Assembly (NCBI GenBank): GCA_017509205.1
Contig: JAFWQF010000033.1
Coordinates: forward strand, 21,939-85,938
Reading direction: 5' to 3'
DNA from: Clostridiales bacterium
GTDB lineage: Bacteria; Bacillota; Clostridia; Saccharofermentanales; Saccharofermentanaceae
DNA length: 64,000 bases
Shown here: positions 44,174 to 52,537 of the stretch, one piece after another
Layout of the letters: every line of letters starts with the position of its first letter
Numbering within the stretch: the stretch's first letter is position 1
Position numbers and translations under genes: made by a program
Notes under the pieces: generated by a model
Told to the model about the DNA's origin: nothing
Database searches by the model: none
Seen by the model: the letters and a program-made list of their open reading frames with translations, nothing else

Positions 44174-45415
44174 TTACTTGATGTCAGGATAGATCGGATA
44201 CTTATCTGTAAGAGTCTTAACTCTTGCGATAACATCAGCCTTCTTGTTCTCGTAATCGAAGATGCAGTCAGCGATGCAGTCAGCAACGACCTTGCAGTCT
44301 TCTTCCTTGAAGCCTCTTGCCGTAACAGCAGGAGTACCTATACGTACGCCGGATGTAACCATAGGCTTCTCGGGATCGAAAGGAATTGTGTTCTTGTTAG
44401 CTGTGATGTTGCAGTCGTCAAGTCTCTCCTGGAGCTCCTTACCTGTAACGCCTGTGCCTCTGAGGTCGATCAGCATGAGGTGGTTGTCAGTACCGCCGGA
44501 TACGAGGTTAACGCCTCTGGAGAGGAGCTGCTCGCTCATGACCTTTGCGTTGCTGATGATCTGGGCTGCATACTGTCTGAACTCAGGTGAGAGTGCTTCC
44601 TTGAAAGCAACAGCCTTAGCTGCGATGATGTGCATCAGAGGGCCGCCCTGCTGTCCGGGGAATACTGCGGAATTGATCTTCTTAGCATATTCCTCTTTGC
44701 ACATGATGATACCGCCACGGGGTCCTCTGAGAGTCTTGTGTGTGGTTGTTGTTACGAAATCAGCGTAAGGAACCGGATTCGGGTGAAGTCCTGCAGCAAC
44801 AAGGCCTGCGATGTGAGCCATGTCTACGAAGAGGTAAGCGCCTACTTCGTCAGCGATCTCTCTGAACTTCTTGAAATCGATGATCCTCGGATATGCGGAA
44901 GCACCTGCAACGATAACCTTAGGCTTTACTTCGAGAGCCTTCTGGCGGATCGTCTCATAATTGAGTGTCTGAGTCTCGGGATCAACCTGATAGAACTCTG
45001 ACTCATATGTTCTTCCTGAAACGTTGAGCTTCATGCCGTGTGTAAGGTGGCCGCCGTGAGAAAGGTCGAGACCCAGGATCTTGTCACCGGGTTCGAGGAT
45101 GGCGAAATAAACTGCAGTGTTAGCCTGTGCGCCTGAATGAGGCTGGACGTTTACATGCTCAGCACCGAAAAGCTGCTTGGCTCTGTCGATAGCGAGCTGC
45201 TCGACGATGTCGACATACTCGCATCCGCCGTAATAACGCTTTCCCGGATAACCCTCAGCGTACTTGTTGGTAAGGGGTGAACCTGCTGCCTCAAGAACTG
45301 CCTCGGAAACGGTGTTCTCGGAAGCGATCAGCTCGATCTTGTTGCGCTGACGGCCGATCTCCTGCATTATTGCGGAGTAAACCTCGGGATCCTCAAACTT
45401 GATGTGATCGTACAT
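44174..45415 (-). CDS. glyA: Serine hydroxymethyltransferase
   Basis: 413 aa. Interconverts serine and glycine, charging THF with a one-carbon unit, which feeds the thyA/folA cycle also in this window. The PLP lysine is in [14 protein letters not shown], with [15 protein letters not shown] and [21 protein letters not shown] is 8 nt before ATG 45415. Confidence 0.97.
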   Translation of the reverse strand: MYDHIKFEDPEVYSAIMQEIGRQRNKIELIASENTVSEAVLEAAGSPLTNKYAEGYPGKRYYGGCEYVDIVEQLAIDRAKQLFGAEHVNVQPHSGAQANTAVYFAILEPGDKILGLDLSHGGHLTHGMKLNVSGRTYESEFYQVDPETQTLNYETIRQKALEVKPKVIVAGASAYPRIIDFKKFREIADEVGAYLFVDMAHIAGLVAAGLHPNPVPYADFVTTTTHKTLRGPRGGIIMCKEEYAKKINSAVFPGQQGGPLMHIIAAKAVAFKEALSPEFRQYAAQIISNAKVMSEQLLSRGVNLVSGGTDNHLMLIDLRGTGVTGKELQERLDDCNITANKNTIPFDPEKPMVTSGVRIGTPAVTARGFKEEDCKVVADCIADCIFDYENKKADVIARVKTLTDKYPIYPDIK

Positions 45416-45455
45416 ATAAACATCCTCCTTGGGACTATAAAAATCTAACGAGGGT

Positions 45456-45484
45456 ATTTTATATTAATTTATTTAAATAGTAAA
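45456..45484 (-). promoter_or_regulatory. Candidate glyA promoter
   Basis: TTTACT (45479-45484), 17 bp, TAAAAT (45456-45461) on the minus strand, 40 bp before the glyA ATG, in an AT-rich stretch. Confidence 0.5.
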
Positions 45485-45503
45485 CTTGATATTGATATAT
45501 GTC

Positions 45504-45550
45504 CTGAAAATCTAAAGGCTGCACGGTTCTGACAGTAACCGTACAGCCTT
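45504..45550 (-). terminator. Terminator of the cysteine desulfurase-thiI-AIR synthase unit
   Basis: A 14-bp stem AAGGCTGCACGGTT/AACCGTACAGCCTT (one G-U) with an 8-nt loop, followed on the minus strand by TTAGATTTTC. It lies about 140 bp after the last gene. Confidence 0.75.
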
Positions 45551-45578
45551 CTTATATTTCTGGCTTTAAGAAATAGGC

Positions 45579-45635
45579 TTTGACAAATGCTGTTCAAGGA
45601 CGGGTTTTCCGTTTCCTCTTAAGCGATTTGTCAAA
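45579..45635. other. Unexplained stem-loop element in the 275-bp gap
   Basis: TTTGACAAAT (45579-45588) and ATTTGTCAAA (45626-45635) form a perfect 10-bp inverted repeat. The enclosed 37 bases can form a second stem (AGG and ACGG pairing with CCGT and CCT around GTTTT). No open frame or known riboswitch was recognised. The rest of the gap 45416-45690 holds the glyA promoter and the terminator at 45504-45550. Confidence 0.55.
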
Positions 45636-45690
45636 TTATATTATTAAAGTTCGAAAAACAAAACAGCGTTTCGCAAATTTCGACAGATTA

Positions 45691-46719
45691 TCAAATACTA
45701 TATATCTCATCAGCCCCCGGAGGCGACAATTTGACATAAGCTCCGTCGTTTTCGATGTAAAAAACGCCCTCGGATCTGTCCGTGAATCTTCCGATGACAG
45801 TCGCCGGCACCCCTTGTTTATCAAGGGTTTCGATAACTCTGTCCGGTTCCGGAGTGGCTATCATGAGCGAACCTGATGAGATGAGTCTGAAAGGATCTAA
45901 GCCCAAAGCGGCACATATATCAGATGTTGCTATAGTAAAAGGCACCTTTCTCTTGTCTATAACGACACCGGTCTTGGAGAAATCGGCCATCTCAAACGCA
46001 GCTCCGAATACACCTCCCTCGGTTACGTCATGCATGAGATCGACCGCGCTCAAAGCAAATCCGTCCTCTCTGTATTTTACAGATCTTGCTATCAGCGATC
46101 CGCAGGCTGCTCCTTCTTTAACGACAGAGATTAGTTTTTTATAAGAAAGGGCTTCTTCGATGCAGGCATCGCTCACCTTGCCGGCGAGCTTGTCCCTGTG
46201 TTCATTTGCCGCTATGAAGCTGCCTTCGATGCCGGCAGTCTTGGTCATTATCAGGCTGTCGCCGGGCATTGCCTTGCCGAGCGGAACGCATCCGCCCTTC
46301 CTGACAAGTCCGAAAGCCGTGGAAACGACGATCATCTTGTTGACGGCATCAGAGACCTCTGTATGCCCTCCGACGATGTCAACGCCCAAAGCCTGTGCTT
46401 CGCGGCTCGCCTGATCGACGGTATTCCTTAAGTCTTCTTCGGTAACAGAAGGCGGAGCAATTATTACTATCAGTATTCCCGCAGGCCTGACGCCGCATGC
46501 CGCGATGTCATTGCAGGATACGTGAATGGCGAGTGTGCCGGACTCTGTTCCGCCGGCGGTGATCGGGTCAGACGAGGTTACCATCAGGTCCTCTCCTGTC
46601 CTGATCCATGCGCAGTCAGCGCCTATACCCGCACCTGAAAGCGTGTTGGCGGAAAGCGCCGGAAGTCTGCTCAATACCAGCGACTGGAGCTGTTCGTCTG
46701 TCAGTTTGCCTATCTTCAT
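45691..46719 (-). CDS. AIR synthase-related protein (HypE/ThiL/SelD superfamily)
   Basis: 342 aa PurM-like ATP-grasp-type fold. MVTSSDPITAGG and CNDIAACGVRPAGILI form the N-terminal half, GGHTEVSDAVN the nucleotide site, and MHDVTEGGVFGAAFEMA the C-terminal half. It lacks the C-terminal Cys of HypE and the Cys/Sec-Lys loop of SelD, so it is neither. It starts 1 bp after thiI, suggesting a role in sulfur transfer or thiamine/tRNA thiolation, but its substrate is unknown. Confidence 0.75.
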   Translation of the reverse strand: MKIGKLTDEQLQSLVLSRLPALSANTLSGAGIGADCAWIRTGEDLMVTSSDPITAGGTESGTLAIHVSCNDIAACGVRPAGILIVIIAPPSVTEEDLRNTVDQASREAQALGVDIVGGHTEVSDAVNKMIVVSTAFGLVRKGGCVPLGKAMPGDSLIMTKTAGIEGSFIAANEHRDKLAGKVSDACIEEALSYKKLISVVKEGAACGSLIARSVKYREDGFALSAVDLMHDVTEGGVFGAAFEMADFSKTGVVIDKRKVPFTIATSDICAALGLDPFRLISSGSLMIATPEPDRVIETLDKQGVPATVIGRFTDRSEGVFYIENDGAYVKLSPPGADEIYSI

Positions 46720-46720
46720 A

Positions 46721-47923
46721 TCAGAACGGGTTAATCTCTATGTCTTCTGTTCCCGCAACTCCCGCTTCGACCATTTCATCGATGTCGATGTTCTTTTCGG
46801 CCTCGATTATGTCTTCGGGATGCGGATGTGTCTTGGGGTGCTTTGCGACGAATACCGTGCAGCAGTCCTCATAAGGGAGGATCGATGTCTCAAAAGCACC
46901 GATCTTTCTTGAGATGTCGCATGTGGCCTGCTTATCAAGACCGATCAAAGGTCTTAAGATCGGCATCTTTACGACTTCGTTTGTGGCGGCGATCGCTTCC
47001 ATGGTCTGAGATGCGACCTGGCCAAGGCTCTCGCCCGTAATAAGGCACTTGCAGTCGTTCTTCTCGGCGAGGCGCTCTGCTATCTTGAGCATTACGCGGC
47101 GCATCGTGACCGTAAGCATGTCCTGCGGGGAGTTCTTGTAAAGATCAAGCTGGATCTGCGTGAAGTTTACGACGTGAAGCGTCATGCGGCCGGAATATCC
47201 GGATACGATCTTTGCAAGATCAACGACCTTCTGCTTTGCGAGGTCGCTCGTGTACGGATATGAATGGAAATAAACGGCATCAAGCGGCATTCCGCGGGAA
47301 GCCATCATGAAGCCTGCGACAGGGCTGTCGATTCCGCCCGACAAAAGGAGCATTCCCTTTGCGCATGAACCGACCGGAAGGCCTCTGTGCGCCATCATCT
47401 TGCCGGAATAGATGTAGTTATTCTCACGGATCTCAACGTTAAGGATGAAATCGGGATTCTTGACCTTAACCTTAAGCTGAGGGAACGTATCGAGGATATA
47501 GCCTCCGAGCTCATCGCAGATCTCAGGTGAAGTCAGCGGGAAAGTCTTGTTTCCGCGCTTGCTCTCAACCTTGAACGTTACATAGTCGGGATTCTGGGCA
47601 AGGAGTTCTTTGATGCACTCAACGGTGTTTTCCTTGATGGATTCAAAGTCTCCCTCAAACTTCCTGGCAAGGCTTACGGAAACGATGCCGAAAACCTGGC
47701 AGACGGCCTTCATGATGTCCCGGGCTGCCTCCATGCTCTGGAAGTTCGGGTTATCCTCTTCCTTGGGTTCGATCCAGATCCTGCTCTGGCTCTGATATAT
47801 CTTCAGATGACCGAATTTCTTAAGCCTGTACTTGAGATTGCTCTTGAGCTGGATCTCAAATGAACCTCTGTTAAGCCCTTTGAGGGTTATCTCACCCATT
47901 CTCGCCAAAAGGACGTTTCCCAT
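46721..47923 (-). CDS. thiI: tRNA 4-thiouridine synthetase ThiI
   Basis: 400 aa. N-terminal ferredoxin-like and THUMP domains (RMGEITLKGLNRGSFE; VEIRENNYIYSG), PP-loop LLSGGIDSPVAGFMMASRG, and YEDCCTVFVAKHPKTHP. It lacks the C-terminal rhodanese domain of E. coli ThiI, as in other Gram-positives, so a dedicated cysteine desulfurase (the next gene upstream) probably delivers sulfur. GAGGAAAATGTA precedes ATG 47923. Confidence 0.94.
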   Translation of the reverse strand: MGNVLLARMGEITLKGLNRGSFEIQLKSNLKYRLKKFGHLKIYQSQSRIWIEPKEEDNPNFQSMEAARDIMKAVCQVFGIVSVSLARKFEGDFESIKENTVECIKELLAQNPDYVTFKVESKRGNKTFPLTSPEICDELGGYILDTFPQLKVKVKNPDFILNVEIRENNYIYSGKMMAHRGLPVGSCAKGMLLLSGGIDSPVAGFMMASRGMPLDAVYFHSYPYTSDLAKQKVVDLAKIVSGYSGRMTLHVVNFTQIQLDLYKNSPQDMLTVTMRRVMLKIAERLAEKNDCKCLITGESLGQVASQTMEAIAATNEVVKMPILRPLIGLDKQATCDISRKIGAFETSILPYEDCCTVFVAKHPKTHPHPEDIIEAEKNIDIDEMVEAGVAGTEDIEINPF

Positions 47924-47933
47924 TACATTTTCC

Positions 47934-49073
47934 TCACTTCACCAGAAATTGTTCGTATATCTCATCAACGCGCTTAATGAATTCCACCGCTTCTTCCATC
48001 GTATTATAGCGTGAGAATGAAAGCCTTACCGCATTTGCGGCAACTTTTCTGTCAACGCCGGACTCGAGCAGCACGTAAGACACCTTCTTCGCCTTGGAAG
48101 AACATGCGGAAACCGTTGATACATATATGTCGTAGATCTCGAGACAATGAAGCATCGTCTCGGATTCAAAACCCTTGAAAGAAACGTTGAGCACATAAGG
48201 AAGTGCATCGTCAGGAGAAAGGATCACAGCATCTCTTGCCGCGAGTTCCTTTCGCAGATAGCAGTTTATCTCAGCTGCTTTAGCACGTGCCTCATCAATG
48301 CCTTCAGAAACTTCCTTCAGCGCTGCGAGGAAAGCTCCTGCGAGAACAGGGCTCTGCGTTCCCGAACGCATGCCGTCCTGCTGTCCGCCTCCGAGGATCA
48401 GAGGATCGATCCTGATGCCCTTCTTAACATAAAGGACACCGTTGCCCTTAACCGAATGGATCTTGTGTCCGGAGAACGAGCACATGTCTGCACCCATCGA
48501 ATTAAGGCTGATGGGCAGCTTGCCCAGTGCCTGAACGCAGTCAATATATATGACAGTTGAAGGCGATAAAGCCTTTATCGTCTTTACGATGGCATCAAAA
48601 GGCAGGATCGAGCCTGTCTCATTGTTGACCAGAGTAAAGCATGCAAGAGCGACACCGCCCTTCCTGAGTTCTTCCTCAAGGCTTTCGATAACGGGCTTTC
48701 CGTCCGAGCCGACCTTTACGTATCTGATCTCATATCCGAGTCCTGAAAGATATTCCAGGCACTCGAGCGTTGCCTTATGTTCAGTCCTCGTGGAGATAAC
48801 GGCATTTCCCGCTCTCTTATTGCGGCTCATGTAGCCCTTGATGGCTGTGTTTGCGCTCTCAGTTGCGCATGACGTGAAGAAGATCTCCTCACTCTTGGCT
48901 CCCAAAAGCGAAGCGGTCTCTCTTCTGATACTTTCATAGACCTCTGCAGCTTTGGTTCCGAGCTTATGAAGCGAGCCCGGATTTGCAGATACCGTATCTG
49001 CCGTAAGTTCAAGGATCTTCGTCCTTACAGCTTCAGAAACAAAGGTTGTAGCGCTGTTATCGAAATAGATCAT
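47934..49073 (-). CDS. Cysteine desulfurase, NifS/IscS family (probable ThiI partner)
   Basis: 379 aa, class V PLP aminotransferase fold. N-terminal YFDNSATTFVSEAV, the PLP Lys in FSGHKIHSVKGNGVLYV, and the active-site Cys loop TVSACSSKAKKVS. This resembles NifZ/YrvO-type desulfurases that serve ThiI or MnmA. It begins 10 bp upstream of thiI. GAGAGG lies 6 nt before ATG 49073. Confidence 0.9.
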   Translation of the reverse strand: MIYFDNSATTFVSEAVRTKILELTADTVSANPGSLHKLGTKAAEVYESIRRETASLLGAKSEEIFFTSCATESANTAIKGYMSRNKRAGNAVISTRTEHKATLECLEYLSGLGYEIRYVKVGSDGKPVIESLEEELRKGGVALACFTLVNNETGSILPFDAIVKTIKALSPSTVIYIDCVQALGKLPISLNSMGADMCSFSGHKIHSVKGNGVLYVKKGIRIDPLILGGGQQDGMRSGTQSPVLAGAFLAALKEVSEGIDEARAKAAEINCYLRKELAARDAVILSPDDALPYVLNVSFKGFESETMLHCLEIYDIYVSTVSACSSKAKKVSYVLLESGVDRKVAANAVRLSFSRYNTMEEAVEFIKRVDEIYEQFLVK

Positions 49074-49101
49074 GACATGCCTCTCTCAAAATGACGCATG
49101 T

Positions 49102-49130
49102 ATTATAGTCGTTTGTGCAGGTTTTGGCTA
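49102..49130 (-). promoter_or_regulatory. Candidate promoter of the cysteine desulfurase-thiI unit
   Basis: TAGCCA (49125-49130), 17 bp, perfect TATAAT (49102-49107), about 29 bp before the desulfurase ATG. Confidence 0.55.
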
Positions 49131-49139
49131 TTAAATTAT

Positions 49140-49160
49140 AAAAAAGGGCATCAAGGCCTT
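49140..49160 (-). terminator. Possible weak terminator after the GGDEF gene
   Basis: A short imperfect stem (AAGGC with GCCCTT) overlapping the stop codon of the GGDEF gene is followed by a run of six T on the minus strand. The stem is marginal. Confidence 0.3.
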
Positions 49161-50242
49161 ATCGCCGCGTTCAGGTTCCTGATCTTCTTGAGTTCAGCCT
49201 TGTTGGTGTACATCAGCTGGTCTGAGATCCTTATTGCATCGGTAATCTTTTGTCCGTCTGAGACCATTGCATATCCGAAAGCAAGCATATATTCAGTCTT
49301 GCCTGTCTCCTCACGCATTGTTTCGATCGCACTCTTAATGCGGCCCTCATCAACGCCAACATAAAAGATCATGAACTCGTCACCGCCGACCCTGTATACG
49401 GTGGCATTGCGACCGCAGTTCTCTTTCATTATCTTTGCAACGGTCTTAAGCGCCTCGTCCCCTGCACTGTGACCGAACGTATCATTGAGATACTTAAGGT
49501 CATTCATGTCGATCGAAACCACACCGCTGATGTAACGTGCATTCTCCTCGATGTCCTGATAATAGCTCTGTCGGTTGTAAAGTCCGGTCAGAGAATCGAT
49601 CTTGGCCATGTGGATATAGATGTACGTGAAGTAAAGCAGTATTCCGGATGTGAATATGGCACTGTAATCCTTGTCCGTCTGAAGGAACATGAACAGCAGC
49701 GCACCGATGAGCGGGCCCAGCGTTATGTATGCGATTATCATCCGGTTGACCCGCGACGTATTCTTCATATAGATGAAATTATGGATCAGGAATACGAACA
49801 CATAGAACGCGAAAAGGAAATACGGAAGACGGTTAAGCGGACCTTCGGCATAGTTATTCGTTTCGCGGAAATAAAAAACGATATGAGTCCACTGCGACGT
49901 AAAGAAAAGCGGAACGCATATCATCTCGGGGATCATGAGGATACTAAACAGTTTCTTCGACATTCCTGTTGTAGTGAGCAGCATCAGAACTATTATTATC
50001 ACGGGATAGATCGAATACAGGGCCGCAGTCAGGAGCGGGCGCATAATGCTCAGCGTCTGGAAAGTCTGTGTCCATCTTTCCGCCGTAAACAAAATGAGTT
50101 CGATAAACAGGAGACCTACCGCTATGATCGTCCTCTTCTTCATCTCAAAAGAGATGTGAGCACCGACAAGCAGAAGTATAACGAGCCCTCCGAGCTCAAA
50201 TATCATCACAAAATTGTCGGTCAAGAACTCAACGGACGTCAT
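49151..50242 (-). CDS. Membrane diguanylate cyclase (GGDEF protein)
   Basis: 363 aa. Six to seven membrane helices in residues 10-210, then a GGDEF domain (about 215-360). The active site is intact: RVGGDEF at about 284-290, preceded by IDMNDLKYLNDTFGHSAGDE. No RxxD product-inhibition site is evident before GGDEF. ATG 50242 was chosen over a TTG two codons earlier. It starts 6 bp after the flavodoxin-ferredoxin gene, i.e. it is the last gene of the redox operon, an unusual place for a c-di-GMP enzyme. Confidence 0.9.
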   Translation of the reverse strand: MTSVEFLTDNFVMIFELGGLVILLLVGAHISFEMKKRTIIAVGLLFIELILFTAERWTQTFQTLSIMRPLLTAALYSIYPVIIIVLMLLTTTGMSKKLFSILMIPEMICVPLFFTSQWTHIVFYFRETNNYAEGPLNRLPYFLFAFYVFVFLIHNFIYMKNTSRVNRMIIAYITLGPLIGALLFMFLQTDKDYSAIFTSGILLYFTYIYIHMAKIDSLTGLYNRQSYYQDIEENARYISGVVSIDMNDLKYLNDTFGHSAGDEALKTVAKIMKENCGRNATVYRVGGDEFMIFYVGVDEGRIKSAIETMREETGKTEYMLAFGYAMVSDGQKITDAIRISDQLMYTNKAELKKIRNLNAAIRP

Positions 50243-50248
50243 GGACAA

Positions 50249-51007
50249 TTACCTTAATGCTGAATCAGGGCCCTTATATCTCGGTTTCCCTGCGGTTCCT
50301 TTTCCGTACTCGATAGCGTCTTTAGGACACTGATTGATACATGCCATGCAGTGCGTGCAGGTCTTACCCCACAACGGTTTATTGTCTTTCATCGTTATGT
50401 TCGAAAGCGGACAGATCTTAACGCACTTGCCGCAGGCTATGCACTTGTCCGTCGCCCTGAACTTTTTCGTCTTCATGAAGTCCTTATAGTATACATCCCT
50501 GACCCACTTGGTAACAGAGTACTCAACGGCTCCGATCCTTTTGTTTTCAAGAACTTCACACTTCGTTATCGAACCTGCGATCTTTTCGATCTCTATCTCG
50601 GCTTTCTCGATGATGTCGATGTTGTCCTCAACCTGCTTCGTCGTAAACAGCGCAATATAGTTCTGAGGCATGACTATCTGGGCAGCGCCCATGCATTCCA
50701 TGCCCTTCTTTTCGCACAGCTCGGATGCCACCTTGGGCGTTATTCCCATCGAGGCGGCACAGGTAACGATGAAGTATGCTTTTGCTCCCTGAGGGAAACC
50801 TGCCCACTCCACGAAGTCCGTCATGGCCCTCGCGGGAGCCGACATATACGACGGGCAAACAAAGACATAAACACCGGATTCGGTAAAATCAGGACGCTCC
50901 ATAGTCCTGGTATATTCAGTTATGTCAACAGCCTCCTGACCTATGGCTCTTGCTATGTTCCTGGCCACGAACCTGCTGTTGCCCGTTCCCGAAAAATAAA
51001 AGACCAT
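50249..51007 (-). CDS. EFR1-type flavodoxin-ferredoxin fusion
   Basis: 252 aa. The flavodoxin-like domain (1-165) begins FYFSGTGNSRFVA, the FMN phosphate loop. Two 2[4Fe-4S] motifs follow: Cys189, 192, 195, 199 (CIACGKCVKICP) and Cys217, 220, 223, 227 (CTHCMACINQCP). It can carry low-potential electrons between an FMN and iron-sulfur clusters. It starts 1 bp after the bilin-reductase-like gene and is the obvious candidate electron donor for it. Confidence 0.92.
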   Translation of the reverse strand: MVFYFSGTGNSRFVARNIARAIGQEAVDITEYTRTMERPDFTESGVYVFVCPSYMSAPARAMTDFVEWAGFPQGAKAYFIVTCAASMGITPKVASELCEKKGMECMGAAQIVMPQNYIALFTTKQVEDNIDIIEKAEIEIEKIAGSITKCEVLENKRIGAVEYSVTKWVRDVYYKDFMKTKKFRATDKCIACGKCVKICPLSNITMKDNKPLWGKTCTHCMACINQCPKDAIEYGKGTAGKPRYKGPDSALR

Positions 51008-51008
51008 G

Positions 51009-51668
51009 TCAGCCCTCCTTAAGGGGCATTATGACGGTTTCCATGAAGGTCCTTGCCCCGTCCTCTTTAAGCAGCATGTTCAAAGTCTTGCTCGAAGGGT
51101 TACCGTCCGTTATCATGCGCTCTCTGAACGCTCTTAATCTTTCTTTGTATTCAGGCATGAATTTAGTGTTCCTTACAGAGCCCAAATATGCGCTGACAGA
51201 ATCAGACGCCATTTTCACGAGTTCATCTGCCTCACCCGTCTTGATAAGCGAATATGGCATCCTCTCTTTGACATACCAGTTGTCTTTCTCCTCATAATCA
51301 GGGAGATCACGGAAATCGTCATAGACATCCTTAAGAGCATCATCTGTCAGCTCTTCCATTCCGCAGCCGTAGTATTCAACGAACACGCAGCGTTTCTTTT
51401 TCATGCTCATAGCATCAAGGAGCAGATACGGAAGATCGATGCATTCAGAAGGCATGAACGACATCGTGATAAGCTCCATGCCCATCTTCGTCGTTGTATG
51501 CATCATCATCACGTGACCGAATCCCGGAACGTTATAGCGGTCCACACGGAAACGCATCATGGGAATGAGTTTCGGGTACTTCATGTTCGTATAACGGTCC
51601 TCCGGAAGAAGGACTGCATTGCTCTTCGTTAATATGTCCGCTGCTCTCTGCTTAATGCCGACGATCAT
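51009..51668 (-). CDS. Protein resembling ferredoxin-dependent bilin reductases
   Basis: 219 aa, no signal peptide or membrane segment. By eye, the central segment GMELITMSFMP-(x4)-DLPYLLLDAM (residues 63-87) and the following strand match the core of ferredoxin-dependent bilin reductases (PcyA, PebA, HY2), in which a conserved DLP-x3/4-D precedes the substrate pocket; Asp85 would be the conserved catalytic Asp. The C-terminal helix region (about 178-216; NPSSKTLNMLL, then FMETVIMPL) matches the family's NDKTR...VLF end. The Glu and His seen near the active site of PcyA are not evident. It overlaps the SDR gene by 4 bp and is 1 bp from a flavodoxin-ferredoxin. The call is an inference; the alternative is an unrelated novel redox protein. 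Confidence 0.5.
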   Translation of the reverse strand: MIVGIKQRAADILTKSNAVLLPEDRYTNMKYPKLIPMMRFRVDRYNVPGFGHVMMMHTTTKMGMELITMSFMPSECIDLPYLLLDAMSMKKKRCVFVEYYGCGMEELTDDALKDVYDDFRDLPDYEEKDNWYVKERMPYSLIKTGEADELVKMASDSVSAYLGSVRNTKFMPEYKERLRAFRERMITDGNPSSKTLNMLLKEDGARTFMETVIMPLKEG

Positions 51669-52510
51669 TTGGAAAAGCTCTTCTTGATGTATTCGGCAAA
51701 GCTCATGTCACCGGCAACCGTGTCGCCGACCATATCGTGAGTGAGAGTCCACTTGGAAAACTTTATGATCGCATCCTTGCCGTTCTTCTTGCACTTGTTG
51801 ACCCACGCAAGGATATCGAAGATCGCAGGTGAAGCACGCTTAATGACAGGTTCTTTTCCTGCTGCCTCAAAGCACATCTTGGCAATCTCCTCGTACGAAT
51901 ACTTCTCTTTACCTCCGACCGAATAAGTGACATTCTCATCGGTCATGTGATCAACGATGAATGCCGCAAAGTCTTCTGTCGAAACGATATTCGCATATAC
52001 GGGTTCTTTTCCGAGAAGAGTTACCTTGCCCTTCTCGATCATGGGCTTAAACACTTTGATGATGTCGTAAAAATAACCCGTCGGGCGGTGAATTACATAT
52101 GTCAGACCGCTCTTCTTAAGTTCCTGCTCAAAAAGATATTTCGCGTTGACCATAGGAACGTTGGGCGCAGTGTCAGCCTTGACGACCGAGACATACACAA
52201 AGTTCTTTATTCCTGCTTTCTTTGCTTCTGCCAGCAGATTGAGGTTGCCCTGATAATCGATGTCGTAATTGCTTACAGTTGCAGAACCCTTTGTAAGGCC
52301 GACAGTGGTAATCAATATGTCGGCGCCGTCACAGGAACCTTCCAGTGTCTTCGGATCAGTAACATCGATCTTTATGAACTTAAAACCTGACGATACGCCA
52401 ATGTCTCTCTGCATCATGTCGAGCGCGATGACTTCATGACCGGCCGAAACCAATGACCTGAAGATATCCGCACCAAGATTGCCGTAAGCACCGGCTAACA
52501 CGACTTTCAT
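51665..52510 (-). CDS. NAD(P)-binding atypical SDR (NmrA / biliverdin reductase B-like)
   Basis: 281 aa. Rossmann motif MKVVLAGAYGNLGADI (GxxGxxG, 7-13), ALDMM acidic end of beta-2, DILITTVGLTKG, NFVYVSVVKAD and VIHRPTGYFYDI typical of atypical SDRs that lack the YxxxK active site. The fold class includes BLVRB, NmrA and divinyl reductase-like proteins. ATG 52510 was chosen: GGAGG lies 8 nt upstream, and the six preceding codons are not needed. Overlaps the next gene by 4 bp. Confidence 0.8.
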   Translation of the reverse strand: MKVVLAGAYGNLGADIFRSLVSAGHEVIALDMMQRDIGVSSGFKFIKIDVTDPKTLEGSCDGADILITTVGLTKGSATVSNYDIDYQGNLNLLAEAKKAGIKNFVYVSVVKADTAPNVPMVNAKYLFEQELKKSGLTYVIHRPTGYFYDIIKVFKPMIEKGKVTLLGKEPVYANIVSTEDFAAFIVDHMTDENVTYSVGGKEKYSYEEIAKMCFEAAGKEPVIKRASPAIFDILAWVNKCKKNGKDAIIKFSKWTLTHDMVGDTVAGDMSFAEYIKKSFSK

Positions 52511-52537
52511 GCTTCTGCCCTCCGCCACTTTTGCAAT

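Noticed and set aside
45691..46719. Calling this gene selD (selenophosphate synthase)
   Set aside because: The Cys/Sec-Lys loop near the N-terminus that SelD needs is missing; the fold alone is not enough.
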